From Bacteroidales bacterium (GTDB lineage: Bacteria > Bacteroidota > Bacteroidia > Bacteroidales > GCA-2748055), in NCBI GenBank assembly GCA_021738565.1, contig JAIPBT010000003.1, forward strand, positions 1-64,000: a DNA stretch of 64,000 nucleotides. The letters run 5' to 3'. A model generated the notes under the pieces. That model was not told the DNA's origin. It searched no databases and saw nothing but the letters and a program-made list of their open reading frames with translations. The position numbers and the translations under genes were made by a program. Position 1 is the stretch's first letter, and each line of letters begins with the position of its first letter. Positions 9,354-18,159 of the stretch are shown here, one piece after another.

Positions 9354-11333
9354 ACGGTCATCTGCAATATTTGGAAAAGTAATTTCCATTCCGGGCGTAC
9401 GCTTCATTTCCCTTTTTACAGCCGCCATGGCACCAGCGTTTCTTGCCCAGCTTCTCCTGGCTATGCCGTTGTTAACATCCCAATGCAGCATTTGACTGAT
9501 TCTCCGGTCAGCATCATCACTTCCATCCAGCACCATACCAAAACCACCATTGATGACTTCCCCCCATCCCACACCACCTCCATTGTGTATGGAAACCCAT
9601 GTGGCTCCTCTGAATGCATCTCCGATAACATTCTGAATGGCCATATCTGCGGTAAATTGCGAACCATCATAGATATTGGAAGTTTCCCTGTAGGGAGAGT
9701 CTGTACCTGATACATCATGATGGTCCCGGCCCAGCACCACCGGCGATCTGATCATGCCCTCCCGGATGGCCCTGTTAAAGGCAAGGGCGATCTTTATCCT
9801 GCCTTCACTGTCTGCATAGAGAATCCTCGCCTGGGAACCCACGACCAGGTTGTAATTGCCTGCCTCTTCTATCCAGTGAATATTGTCCTGTAGTTGGCCC
9901 TTGATCTCATCGGGAGCATCCTTATAAATTTCCTCAAGCACTTTCATTGCGATCCGATCGGTAACCTGCAGCTCCTCAGGGTCAGATGAAGTGCAAACCC
10001 ACCTGAAAGGGCCAAAGCCGAAATCAAAGAATTTCGGACCCATGATTGCCTGGACATATGATTGGTACCTGAAACTGCCCTTTTCATCAAATACCTCAGC
10101 GCCTGCCCTTCCAGATTCAAGTAAAAATGCGTTTCCATAATCCCAGAAGAACATTCCTTCTGCTGCCAGCCTGTTAATTGCGAAAACCTGCCTGCGCAAT
10201 GATGCCTGCACCAGGTTTTTGAATTTTTGAGGTTCTTCATGCATCATCCTGTTCGACTCCTCAAAACCAATACCTGCAGGGTAATATCCACCGGCAAACG
10301 GATTGTGCAGAGAAGTCTGGTCAGACCCCAGTTCCACTTTTACACCCTTTTCTGCAAATGCCTCCCACAAATCCACGATATTTCCTGAAAAAGCAATGGA
10401 AACAGCTTCGTGTTCATGCCTGGCCCGGTCTATTCTTCGGATGATCTTATCAATATCGTTATATATTTCATCCACCCAACCCTGGCTGTGCCGTTTTTCT
10501 ATTGCCCTTGGATTAACCTCAGCAACAACGCATATACCACCTGCAATAACGGTTGCTTTAGGCTGAGCACCCGACATGCCCCCAAGACCGGAAGTAACAA
10601 ACAATTTACCACGCATGCTACTATCGGTTTCATTTTTCAACATCCTCGCCGCATTCAAGACTGTAATGGTTGTGCCATGAACAATGCCCTGCGGTCCAAT
10701 ATACATGAATGAACCGGCTGTCATTTGCCCGTACTGCGTTACGCCCAATGCATTCATTCTTTCATAATCTTCAGTTCCAGAATAATTTGGGACAACCATT
10801 CCATTTGAAACAACCACCCTTGGTGATTCCTTTGCGGATGGGAAAAGACCAAGCGGGTGCCCTGAATAAAGAACCAGTGTCTGTTCATCGGTCATCGTTG
10901 CCAGATATTTCATTACCAGCCTGTATTGCGCCCAGTTCTGAAAAACCGCACCATTCCCCCCATAGGTGATAAGCTCCTCAGGGTGTTGTGCCACAGCATG
11001 ATCAAGGTTATTTGACAACATCAGCATGATCGAAGCTGCCTGGATTGACCGATGTGGATAGTCATCAAGGGTACGTGCGGTGATCTCGTAATCCGGTCTG
11101 TACCTGTACATGTAGATCCTGCCATAACTTTCAAGTTCTTCCAGGAATTCAGGAGCCAAATCCCTGTGAAATTTTACGGGGAAATACCGCAGCGCATTCT
11201 TCAATGCCAGTTTTTTCTCCTCCCTGCTCAAAACCTGTCTTCTTACAGGAGCATGACTTATTTCTGTATTCAGTTCCTTTTTTTCCGGCAAATATAAAGG
11301 GATGCCTTCAAGCACTGCTTCCTTAAAATCCAT
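9327..11333 (-). CDS. hutU: Urocanate hydratase, long form
   Basis: Urocanate hydratase turns urocanate into imidazolone propionate in histidine breakdown, using NAD+ as an electrophile. The 668 residues are about 110 longer than the Pseudomonas enzyme, as in the long form known from Bacteroidota. Recognisable blocks are YSGHPLGLFP, VTSGLGGMSGAQPKA, LAFNRAIREG, VLGRDHHD, GATWVSIHNGGGVGWGE and GFGMVLDGSDDADRR. The other hut genes (hutH, hutI) are not in the window, so this gene is separated from the rest of the pathway here. A -7-like box lies 28 bases upstream. Confidence 0.93.
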   Translation of the reverse strand: MDFKEAVLEGIPLYLPEKKELNTEISHAPVRRQVLSREEKKLALKNALRYFPVKFHRDLAPEFLEELESYGRIYMYRYRPDYEITARTLDDYPHRSIQAASIMLMLSNNLDHAVAQHPEELITYGGNGAVFQNWAQYRLVMKYLATMTDEQTLVLYSGHPLGLFPSAKESPRVVVSNGMVVPNYSGTEDYERMNALGVTQYGQMTAGSFMYIGPQGIVHGTTITVLNAARMLKNETDSSMRGKLFVTSGLGGMSGAQPKATVIAGGICVVAEVNPRAIEKRHSQGWVDEIYNDIDKIIRRIDRARHEHEAVSIAFSGNIVDLWEAFAEKGVKVELGSDQTSLHNPFAGGYYPAGIGFEESNRMMHEEPQKFKNLVQASLRRQVFAINRLAAEGMFFWDYGNAFLLESGRAGAEVFDEKGSFRYQSYVQAIMGPKFFDFGFGPFRWVCTSSDPEELQVTDRIAMKVLEEIYKDAPDEIKGQLQDNIHWIEEAGNYNLVVGSQARILYADSEGRIKIALAFNRAIREGMIRSPVVLGRDHHDVSGTDSPYRETSNIYDGSQFTADMAIQNVIGDAFRGATWVSIHNGGGVGWGEVINGGFGMVLDGSDDADRRISQMLHWDVNNGIARRSWARNAGAMAAVKREMKRTPGMEITFPNIADDRLIEGILGE

Positions 11334-11360
11334 TGGTTGCTTGTTTTAAAATTAATAAGG

Positions 11361-11377
11361 CAAAATTAGCAAATATA
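11361..11377 (-). promoter_or_regulatory. Two overlapping -7-like boxes for hutU
   Basis: On the minus strand TATATTTG (11377-11370) and TAATTTTG (11368-11361) both fit TAnnTTTG and lie 28-44 bases before the hutU ATG. No matching -33 element is evident for either, so which one is used is unclear. Confidence 0.4.
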
Positions 11378-11415
11378 GCGGGGGCGCTGAGTATTCTTCA
11401 GCATAGAAAAAGAGG

Positions 11416-11814
11416 CTACCCAAGGAACTGCTGTTTCATCCCCGGATCGGGTATGTAACAAGAATCCATCCTGCCAAACCAACGGAATCTTTTACGCGAA
11501 ATCAGATCATATATGGCGTCCCTTATAAAAGGTGGTATGACATAACCAACCTGAAGCAACGGCAATGGAAACCTGAGCATTGCTGAAATTTTAAGGGCTG
11601 CAGCTGATCTGACTGATACTTTCCCATTTTTATACAGAACGACAGTACTTATGCCGGCCTTTTCTCCATCCAAAAGATGCGATATCTGATGAAATACTTC
11701 TGAATTGAACGAAGCAAAATATATGCGGTGATGCGGGTCATTGTTATAGATAAACCTTACTGTACGACTGCACAGAACACATATATCGTCAAAAAAAACA
11801 ATTGTATCCTTCAT
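11416..11814 (-). CDS. DCC-family thiol-disulfide oxidoreductase-like protein
   Basis: The 132-residue protein begins with the D-x-x-C-x-x-C motif that names the DCC (DUF393, YuxK) family: FFDDICVLCSRTVRF, with cysteines 12 and 15. Members have a thioredoxin-like fold and are thought to handle thiol-disulfide exchange, but few have been studied. There is no signal peptide. It stands alone between two minus-strand genes, 106 bases downstream of nhaC and 82 bases upstream of the hutU start, so it may be a single-gene unit or be reached from nhaC. Confidence 0.85.
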   Translation of the reverse strand: MKDTIVFFDDICVLCSRTVRFIYNNDPHHRIYFASFNSEVFHQISHLLDGEKAGISTVVLYKNGKVSVRSAAALKISAMLRFPLPLLQVGYVIPPFIRDAIYDLISRKRFRWFGRMDSCYIPDPGMKQQFLG

Positions 11815-11919
11815 ATTAAACTAACAAACGAACGAAGAACTGGTTGAAATTGAATATTGTTGTATAACCAAATAAGAAAAATCATTGTATCCTTCCAGGA
11901 AATATTTTCCGGAGAACCA

Positions 11920-13428
11920 TCATTCAGAACTATTGCCGGAAGATTTTCCGGTGTTGTTTTCATCTCTTACTTCATCCTTGCCATACCGCCTGATCCTGAA
12001 ATTTATCGCTGCAAACAGGATGCTGAAAAACGGACTCAGGAAATTAAAGAAAGCAAAAGGCACATATTCAATCGTCGGAACACCAAGCACCCTCGACTGC
12101 GTGGCTCCGCATGTATTCCATGGGATCAGTACCGATGTGATTGTACCTCCGTCCTCAAGTGTCCGGCTGAGTACTTCTGGCTTCAGTCCGCGCTCCCTGT
12201 AAATGCTTGCAAACATCCGGCCCGGGACCACAATTGAAATGTATTGATCGGAGGCCGTAATATTGAAAAAAATGCTGGTGCCGATGGTCGTGGCAACAAG
12301 CGAACCTGTTGAATTGGCCCATTTGATAACGGACCTTGTAATCTTTTTAAGCATGCCTGCAGACTCCATGGTCCCACCGAATATCATGGCCGATAAAATC
12401 AACCAGATCGTATTGAGCATGCCCTTCATACCTGAAGTTGCAAGAAGTTCGTTAACCATCTTATGATCGGTGGTTATGGTGAGATCTCCATAAATAGATT
12501 GCATTATACTGAGGTAAGAAACCTTGAAAAAAGTTTTTGATTCAGGATCAATCATTCTTCCGGTTTCCCAGATAAGGTGCGGTTGAAAAATCAATGCAAA
12601 AACTGCACCGGACAAAGAACCAAAAAGCAAGGCAGGAAGGGGTGGCACCTTTTTAATGATGACAAAAATCAGAAATCCGGGAACCAGCATCAACCAGGGT
12701 GTGACGGTAAACCTGCTCTCTATGGACTGAAGTACCAGTTCAATATCACGGAGGTCTGACTTAAAATCATAAGTGAAACCGATGATAAGAAATATTACAA
12801 GTGTAATTACCATTGCAGGTGTGGTTGTGATCATCATGTACCTTATGTGGGTAAACAGATCTGTGCCGGCCATGGCAGGAGCAAGGTTTGTTGTGTCGCT
12901 CAGCGGAGACATCTTATCCCCGAAATATGCGCCGGAAATTACAGCTCCGGCAACCATTCCCTCACTCATTCCTAACGTTTTCCCAATGCCTACCAGCGCT
13001 ATTCCAATGGTGGCAACAGTTGACCATGAACTTCCCGTGGCCAGGGAGACGACCCCGGCAATTATCACTGTCGCAAACAGGAAAATGCTTGGATGAAAGA
13101 TCTTCAATCCATAATAGATCAATGTGGGAACAACACCGCTGAGCATCCACGTGCCGGCAAGTGCACCGATCATCAACAAGATTAGAATGGAAGGCATTGC
13201 GGATCCAATACTGCTCACAATACTATCCCTGACCGCAACCCATTTGATCCCTAAAAAAACTGCAATTAATCCCGCTACAGCTGCCGAAAGGATCAGGGCA
13301 AACTGATTGGCCCCATCAAGGGTATGATCACCGAAGTAGATCACATTCAGCGAAAGCAAGGTTATTAAAATGATAATAGGAATCAGAGACTGTATTAAAC
13401 TTGGTTGTTTTTCCTTCTTACCCTCCAT
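11920..13428 (-). CDS. nhaC: Na+/H+ antiporter, NhaC family
   Basis: This inner-membrane antiporter has 502 residues and about a dozen hydrophobic segments. Family motifs visible are ATGSSWSTVATIGIALVGIG, GAVISGAYFGDKMSPLSDTTNLAP and the late NTCGATQSRVLGV. The NhaC family exchanges cytoplasmic Na+ (in some members with malate/lactate) for protons. A sodium-exporting NQR and a sodium/solute symporter occur elsewhere in the window, so the cell appears to use a sodium cycle. The specific substrate cannot be read from sequence. Confidence 0.9.
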   Translation of the reverse strand: MEGKKEKQPSLIQSLIPIIILITLLSLNVIYFGDHTLDGANQFALILSAAVAGLIAVFLGIKWVAVRDSIVSSIGSAMPSILILLMIGALAGTWMLSGVVPTLIYYGLKIFHPSIFLFATVIIAGVVSLATGSSWSTVATIGIALVGIGKTLGMSEGMVAGAVISGAYFGDKMSPLSDTTNLAPAMAGTDLFTHIRYMMITTTPAMVITLVIFLIIGFTYDFKSDLRDIELVLQSIESRFTVTPWLMLVPGFLIFVIIKKVPPLPALLFGSLSGAVFALIFQPHLIWETGRMIDPESKTFFKVSYLSIMQSIYGDLTITTDHKMVNELLATSGMKGMLNTIWLILSAMIFGGTMESAGMLKKITRSVIKWANSTGSLVATTIGTSIFFNITASDQYISIVVPGRMFASIYRERGLKPEVLSRTLEDGGTITSVLIPWNTCGATQSRVLGVPTIEYVPFAFFNFLSPFFSILFAAINFRIRRYGKDEVRDENNTGKSSGNSSE

Positions 13429-13571
13429 GAATCGATGAATAAGCGACCAAGATAATTAAAATATGTCGAAAATATTAGCGTTACAATTACAGAGCCGGTT
13501 TTTATGATATGAATGAACAAAGTCTTTATAAAAGTTTTATTTAATTTAAAATTCAACTAAATTGCGTATAC

Positions 13572-13581
13572 AAGGGGGTGA
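13572..13581 (+). promoter_or_regulatory. Near-consensus Shine-Dalgarno site of yqgE
   Basis: AAGGGGGTGA ends 6 bases before the yqgE ATG and differs from the ideal AGGAGGTGA anti-SD complement at one base. Such a strong site is unusual next to the other genes in this window, most of which have no recognisable Shine-Dalgarno sequence. Confidence 0.6.
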
Positions 13582-13587
13582 TAAAAT

Positions 13588-14175
13588 ATGAACCTGGACT
13601 TTGATTTTTTTAACATAGCGAACAACAAGGTAGTAGAAAATGGGCGGGTTTTGATCTCAGAACCATTTCTCAGTGACAATTATTTCAGAAGGTCGGTGGT
13701 ATACCTGACTGAACACAGTGATACGGCTACCGTGGGTTTCGTATTGAACAAAGCTCTAAACATGAAAATTTCCGAGGTACTGGATGATTTCCCCAGGATT
13801 GATTTTCAGGTTTCATTGGGCGGGCCGGTCAGCACAAATACAATCCATTATTTGCATACGTTAGGAGATTCCATACCTGAAAGCGTTCATGTAAAAGACG
13901 GAATTTTCTGGGGTGGTGATTTTGAAGTAATGAAAAGCCTGGTCCGCTCCGGAGAAGTAAAAAACGATCAACTGCGGTTTTTTCTGGGATATTCAGGTTG
14001 GGGAGAAAAACAACTTGAGGGAGAACTGGAATTAAATGCATGGCTGGTTGGAGACATCCCATCCGGGCTTGTGATGAAAGGAGGATCAGCTGAATTCTGG
14101 ACAGATATCCTTTCCAACCTTGATGCAAAATACAAGGCCTGGGCAAATTTTCCTGATGACCCCGGGCTTAACTGA
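13588..14175 (+). CDS. YqgE/AlgH family protein (DUF179)
   Basis: The 195-residue protein belongs to the YqgE/AlgH family, shown by the opening GRVLISEPFLSDNYFRRSVVYLTEH, the following VGFVLNKAL, SLGGPVS, and GYSGWGEKQLEGEL. The fold is known but the biochemical role is not; AlgH was named from alginate regulation in Pseudomonas, a role that cannot be transferred here. It has an unusually strong ribosome binding site. Its last 8 bases overlap the convergent gmhB gene. Confidence 0.9.
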   Translation: MNLDFDFFNIANNKVVENGRVLISEPFLSDNYFRRSVVYLTEHSDTATVGFVLNKALNMKISEVLDDFPRIDFQVSLGGPVSTNTIHYLHTLGDSIPESVHVKDGIFWGGDFEVMKSLVRSGEVKNDQLRFFLGYSGWGEKQLEGELELNAWLVGDIPSGLVMKGGSAEFWTDILSNLDAKYKAWANFPDDPGLN

Positions 14176-14653
14176 TCCTATTGATTACTTTTCGCAAATC
14201 CTGGTTTTTCCGTATCCTTATGGTTTTGACACCTGCCTGCCTGCCTGCTTCAACATCAGTTTTTTTGTCACCTATGAACCAGGATTGATCAGGATCGATA
14301 TCAAAACGTGCAATGGCCTTTTCAAGCATCAATGGCTTTGGTTTTCTACACAGGCAATTTTCCCTCTTGTTGTGATGGGGACAAAAATATACCGCCGTGA
14401 GGTCAATACCGGAAGCAGCAAGCTCCTGGACCATATGCGCATGCAAACCTTCCACATCTTCGACAGTATATTTTCCCTTGCTTATTCCTCCCTGGTTGGT
14501 GATCACAATTAACATATAGTCCCTTTCCTGAAAACATTTCAATGCTTCAGTCACACCCCTGTTCAATACAAAATCACCTACTTTGTAGACATAATAATTC
14601 TTTCTTGGATTGTTGATCACCCCGTCCCTGTCAAGAAAAATGGCTTTGTTCAT
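14168..14653 (-). CDS. gmhB: D-glycero-heptose-1,7-bisphosphate phosphatase (GmhB-like HAD)
   Basis: The 161-residue HAD phosphatase has the catalytic loop FLDRDGVIN, the second motif VITNQGG, a zinc loop (CPHHNKRENCLCRKPKP) and the late acidic motif FIGDKKTDVEAG. This layout is shared by GmhB and the phosphatase half of HisB. GmhB dephosphorylates heptose bisphosphate on the way to ADP-heptose for lipopolysaccharide core. The epimerase HldD at 53.2-54.2 kb supports the heptose reading over histidinol phosphate. It is the last gene of a packed unit, 7 bases after the rhomboid gene. Confidence 0.8.
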   Translation of the reverse strand: MNKAIFLDRDGVINNPRKNYYVYKVGDFVLNRGVTEALKCFQERDYMLIVITNQGGISKGKYTVEDVEGLHAHMVQELAASGIDLTAVYFCPHHNKRENCLCRKPKPLMLEKAIARFDIDPDQSWFIGDKKTDVEAGRQAGVKTIRIRKNQDLRKVINRIS

Positions 14654-14660
14654 TGAATGA

Positions 14661-15272
14661 TCATTTAAAATTATCGATGAAGAATTTTATCAGCTCAGGT
14701 GAAATGATCACCGGATAGAAAAAACCCAGGATCGCTCCCCAGATGTGTGCATCATGGTTAATGTTGTCCCTTTTCCTCCTGCTCATGTAACTTGAATAAA
14801 GAAGGTACAGTATACCAAATGCTATTCCCGGTATCGGAATTGCAAAATAGAAATATATCTTCTGCATTGGTTGAAAAAATATATGGGTAAATACAATGGC
14901 AGATACAAGTCCTGATGCCCCGACTGAAGAATACGAGGGATCATCCTTGTGCTTGATCAATGTTACAACGGTTGAAATTGCAATACCCAGAAATATAAGA
15001 ATACCGTAATACAGCTTAGCTGAAGAAATATGATCATAGGATTGAAGATTCCTGAATATGGATTCTACACTTAGTCCAAAAGATAAAAGAACGATCATGT
15101 TCACGATAAGATGAATGTAATCAACATGAAGAAAAGCATGGGTCAGGATCCTGTAGTATTCCCTGTTCCGGAATACCCTGTATGGCGTCAGATCAAACAT
15201 GTAAGACAACTTTTTGATCCTGAATGCAATGACAGATATTACACTTATTATTATGACCAGAATAACCGTCAT
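14661..15272 (-). CDS. Rhomboid-family intramembrane serine protease
   Basis: This inner-membrane protein of 203 residues has about six hydrophobic segments. The rhomboid features are present: HAFLHVDYIHLIVNM (with the H-x-x-x-N motif, His54 and Asn58), the nucleophile Ser120 in GASG and the partner His176 in NHDAHIWGA, so it is predicted to be active. Substrates are unknown. It lies 3 bases after holA and 7 before gmhB, which suggests co-translation within an amn-holA-rhomboid-gmhB unit rather than a shared function. Confidence 0.87.
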   Translation of the reverse strand: MTVILVIIISVISVIAFRIKKLSYMFDLTPYRVFRNREYYRILTHAFLHVDYIHLIVNMIVLLSFGLSVESIFRNLQSYDHISSAKLYYGILIFLGIAISTVVTLIKHKDDPSYSSVGASGLVSAIVFTHIFFQPMQKIYFYFAIPIPGIAFGILYLLYSSYMSRRKRDNINHDAHIWGAILGFFYPVIISPELIKFFIDNFK

Positions 15273-15275
15273 TAT

Positions 15276-16286
15276 CTAATGTAATATTTTAAAAATTAGC
15301 TCCTTAAGAAGTTCACCCGGGGGAACCATGGTTCCCTGGTAACCTTTTGACTTCAGGTCATATTCCCTGAGTAATTCTATGACCCTGATAACCTGGTTGG
15401 GATTGTAATATTTTGCAGCAGTCTGGTAATCCTTTACAAAATATATATTAACGCCCAATTCCCGGGATAAATTTTCACGTGATTTGTCTCTGATCCAAAA
15501 ATACACCAGCAATTTTGAAAAAAAAGTGTATAGCACACCGATTGTTTGCTGTATGGAGATATTCTTCTGATTGTCTCCGAAATAATTAATGATCCTGTTT
15601 GCCTTCAACACATCCCTGCATCCCAGTGCATTATGCAGTTCAAAATTATTGTAATCCTTGCTGATACCTATATTTCTCTCAATGAATGACGCGTTGATGT
15701 TAGCAGTACCCTCATCAACAGAAATAATTAGTTTGTCAATCTCATTTGCTATTTTACTGAGGTCATTACCAAGGAATTCAACCAGCAGTGCAGCAGCTTT
15801 TGGTTCAATTGTAAAATCTTTTGATGAAACATATGCACTTATCCAACCCGGAACCTGGTCGTCATAAAGCTTTTTCGATTCCAGAAATACACTGTTCTTC
15901 ATCAGTGATTTGAATATCTTTCTGCGCTTGTCTGGTTTTTTATGCTTGTAATGGAGAACAAGCAATGTCGATCCAAGCGGTTTTTCTATGTAATGCTCAA
16001 GCTGATCAAGGTCATTTATTTCCTGTGCTTCTTTTACAATTACCACCTGGTGACTGGCCATCATGGGAAAGCGTTTCGCAGTATTTACTATGGTCGCAGC
16101 ATCGGCATCCTTTCCGTACAATATGGTCTGGTTGAATGTCTTTTCACTGTCGTTTAAAACATGGGTCTGTATAAATGATGTTACCAGGTCAATATAATAA
16201 GGTTCATCACCCGAAAGAAAATATACAGGATGGTATTGCTTCTGCTTGAGATCTGCAATTATTTTTTCGTACATAAATGTTCCCAT
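15276..16286 (-). CDS. holA: DNA polymerase III delta subunit
   Basis: HolA is the clamp-loader subunit that opens the sliding clamp during replication. The protein has 336 residues, normal for the family, with the N-terminal pattern PVYFLSGDEPYYIDLV, the strand RFPMMASHQVVIVKEAQEI and the helical domain III region LGNDLSKIANEIDKLI. The start codon overlaps the stop of amn (TAATG), a sign of translational coupling. A second ATG four codons in is possible but the coupled start is preferred. Confidence 0.92.
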   Translation of the reverse strand: MGTFMYEKIIADLKQKQYHPVYFLSGDEPYYIDLVTSFIQTHVLNDSEKTFNQTILYGKDADAATIVNTAKRFPMMASHQVVIVKEAQEINDLDQLEHYIEKPLGSTLLVLHYKHKKPDKRRKIFKSLMKNSVFLESKKLYDDQVPGWISAYVSSKDFTIEPKAAALLVEFLGNDLSKIANEIDKLIISVDEGTANINASFIERNIGISKDYNNFELHNALGCRDVLKANRIINYFGDNQKNISIQQTIGVLYTFFSKLLVYFWIRDKSRENLSRELGVNIYFVKDYQTAAKYYNPNQVIRVIELLREYDLKSKGYQGTMVPPGELLKELIFKILH

Positions 16287-17059
16287 TATTCAAATCTCAG
16301 GTGTTTGACTGACTCTCCCTGGTCGCGCAATTCTATCAGCGAATCAATGCCAATACTAACATGCATCTCAGCAAATTTTGCATTGACCATCTTATCACTT
16401 ATTTTCGTTTTGATGCCTGCAGATATCATTGGTTGATCTGAAACAAGTAAAAGCGAACCTGTGGGTATACCATTTGCAAATCCAACAATAAACAGCGTAG
16501 CAGTTTCCATGTCAATGGCCATGCTCCGGGTTATGCGTAGTTGATCCTTGAATACTTCATCATGTTCCCATACCCGTCTGTTTGTTGTAAATACCGTTCC
16601 TGTCCAGTAGTCACTCCCGTAATTCCTAATGGTTGATGAGACCGCCCTCTGCAGGTTGAATGCCGGTAAAGCAGGAACCAGTGGAGGGAGATAATCATTT
16701 GAGGTCCCCTCTCCCCTTATCGCAGCAATGGGTAATATCAGGTCTCCAAGCTGATTCTTCTTTTTTAATCCGCCACATTTCCCCAGAAACAGAACCGCTT
16801 TCGGGTGTATGGCAGCTAACAAATCAATAATTGTGGCAGCATTGGCACTTCCCATTCCAAAATTTATCATGGTAATGGACCCACTCGTGGCACATGGCAT
16901 GACAGCATGTTTGTCAACAATCTCTGTATCCATCTTATCGCAAAAGATGTCCATGTAATTATGAAAATTTGTCAACAATACATATTCTCCGAAATTTTCA
17001 ATACTGTTGCCCGTGTACCTGGGCAGCCAATTGCTGATAATTTCATTTTTTGTTTTCAT
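16286..17059 (-). CDS. amn: AMP nucleosidase
   Basis: The 257-residue protein is a nucleoside-phosphorylase-fold enzyme of the short AMP nucleosidase type found in Bacteroidota. It lacks the long N-terminal domain of the E. coli enzyme. Visible family motifs are INFGMGSANAATIIDLL, VLFLGKCGGLK, SMAIDMETATLF and LLVSDQP. It would cleave AMP to adenine and ribose 5-phosphate. An in-frame TTG 33 bases upstream is disregarded because the ATG at 17059 matches the family start. It heads the unit amn-holA-rhomboid-gmhB, and 58 bases separate it from the divergent nuclease-like gene. Confidence 0.87.
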   Translation of the reverse strand: MKTKNEIISNWLPRYTGNSIENFGEYVLLTNFHNYMDIFCDKMDTEIVDKHAVMPCATSGSITMINFGMGSANAATIIDLLAAIHPKAVLFLGKCGGLKKKNQLGDLILPIAAIRGEGTSNDYLPPLVPALPAFNLQRAVSSTIRNYGSDYWTGTVFTTNRRVWEHDEVFKDQLRITRSMAIDMETATLFIVGFANGIPTGSLLLVSDQPMISAGIKTKISDKMVNAKFAEMHVSIGIDSLIELRDQGESVKHLRFE

Positions 17060-17117
17060 GACGGAAACAATTAATTTCGGATCAAACTGCAATGGGTCTG
17101 TAAAGATAACAGCATTT

Positions 17118-17570
17118 ATGCAAAAACTGAATTTGCCAGACTATGATTTCAGAATCAAGGAGGAATCAGGTAAACAAATGATCTTTGATCCTTTCAGGAA
17201 AAAATATTTGCTGCTTACACCAGAAGAAAATGTAAGACAGCATTTTGCCCGATATTTGATAGAAGAAAAGGATTTTCCGTCGACCCTGATGACAACGGAA
17301 TATGGGCTGGAGTTAAACAGGATGCACAAGCGATGCGATATCATTGTTTTCAACAGATCACTGAAACCTGCAGCGCTGGTTGAATGTAAAGCTCCGGGAA
17401 TTAAGATCACCAATGATGTATTTGACCAGGTCGCAAGATACAATTTGGTCTTCCATGTAAAATACCTGTTTGTTACCAATGGAATGCAGCACTATAGCTG
17501 TAAGGTGAATTTTGCAACCGGAAAAGTCGACTTCCTCTCTTCAATTCCTCTCTTCAAAGATCTTGATTGA
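17118..17570 (+). CDS. Stand-alone HsdR N-terminal-like nuclease domain protein
   Basis: This 150-residue protein matches the N-terminal nuclease domain of type I restriction enzyme R subunits. It has the PD-(D/E)xK elements Asp in HKRCDIIVFN and Glu-x-Lys in ALVECKAPG, with the upstream glutamate region TEYGLEL. No helicase part and no HsdM or HsdS are nearby, so it is not a restriction system. Short proteins of this kind next to holA occur in Bacteroidota, as I recall; their role is unknown. The ATG at 17118 is chosen because the upstream in-frame stretch runs into amn. Its 3' end overlaps the convergent acetyltransferase by 17 bases. Confidence 0.75.
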   Translation: MQKLNLPDYDFRIKEESGKQMIFDPFRKKYLLLTPEENVRQHFARYLIEEKDFPSTLMTTEYGLELNRMHKRCDIIVFNRSLKPAALVECKAPGIKITNDVFDQVARYNLVFHVKYLFVTNGMQHYSCKVNFATGKVDFLSSIPLFKDLD

Positions 17571-18093
17571 AGCATTGCATAAAATGCTCGTCGCTGAAAC
17601 TCCGCCCATTCCAGATCCATTCTTTACGGGTCCCGGTTATGTTAAAACCCGATTGTAAAAACAGATCTATACTTGACTTGTTCTCTTTCGATATCACGCA
17701 ATAGATCTGCTTGAGTTTCAACACTCCAAAACAATAATCTTTAAGCAAACCAAGTGATTCTGAAGCATAGCCATTTTTTCTCTGACCTTTCTCAGCAATA
17801 AGAATACCCACTGCTGCACGCTTATGAAAAGGATCGAAGTCATACAGATCTATTGTGCCAATGGATTTATTTTCGGTATTCAGGACGATCATAAAACGAA
17901 ACTGACGTGTCTCAAAAATATCTTTGTGCGCATTTTCAAGGTAACGTTTCAGGACATATTTTGAAATTGGTGAGAGCGTTTCGGAGATGTTCCAGATATC
18001 CGTATCATTTTCCCACCTGTACAACAGCTCCAGGTCTTCAGGCTCGAGTGCCCTCAACATTAAACGACTTCCTTTAAGTACATTATTATTCAC
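17554..18093 (-). CDS. GNAT-family N-acetyltransferase (RimJ/RimL-like)
   Basis: The protein has 179 residues and follows the RimJ/RimL-type GNAT pattern: RLMLRALEPEDLELLYRWEN at the start, a central IGTIDLYDFD, then the acetyl-CoA-binding stretch AVGILIAEKGQRKNGYASESL and the late SIDLFLQSGFNITG. It would acetylate an amine, possibly a protein N-terminus or a small molecule; the substrate is not evident. It lies 66 bases downstream of the PD40 protein gene on the same strand. Confidence 0.85.
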   Translation of the reverse strand: MNNNVLKGSRLMLRALEPEDLELLYRWENDTDIWNISETLSPISKYVLKRYLENAHKDIFETRQFRFMIVLNTENKSIGTIDLYDFDPFHKRAAVGILIAEKGQRKNGYASESLGLLKDYCFGVLKLKQIYCVISKENKSSIDLFLQSGFNITGTRKEWIWNGRSFSDEHFMQCFNQDL

Positions 18094-18159
18094 TGACTTT
18101 CACGATTTATGAAAATATGTACAACTTCTGTATTACCCCGGGAATTGCATTCCTGCATA

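Noticed and set aside
17118-17570. Possible type I restriction system
   Set aside because: Only the small nuclease-like domain is present. There is no helicase, HsdM or HsdS in the window.
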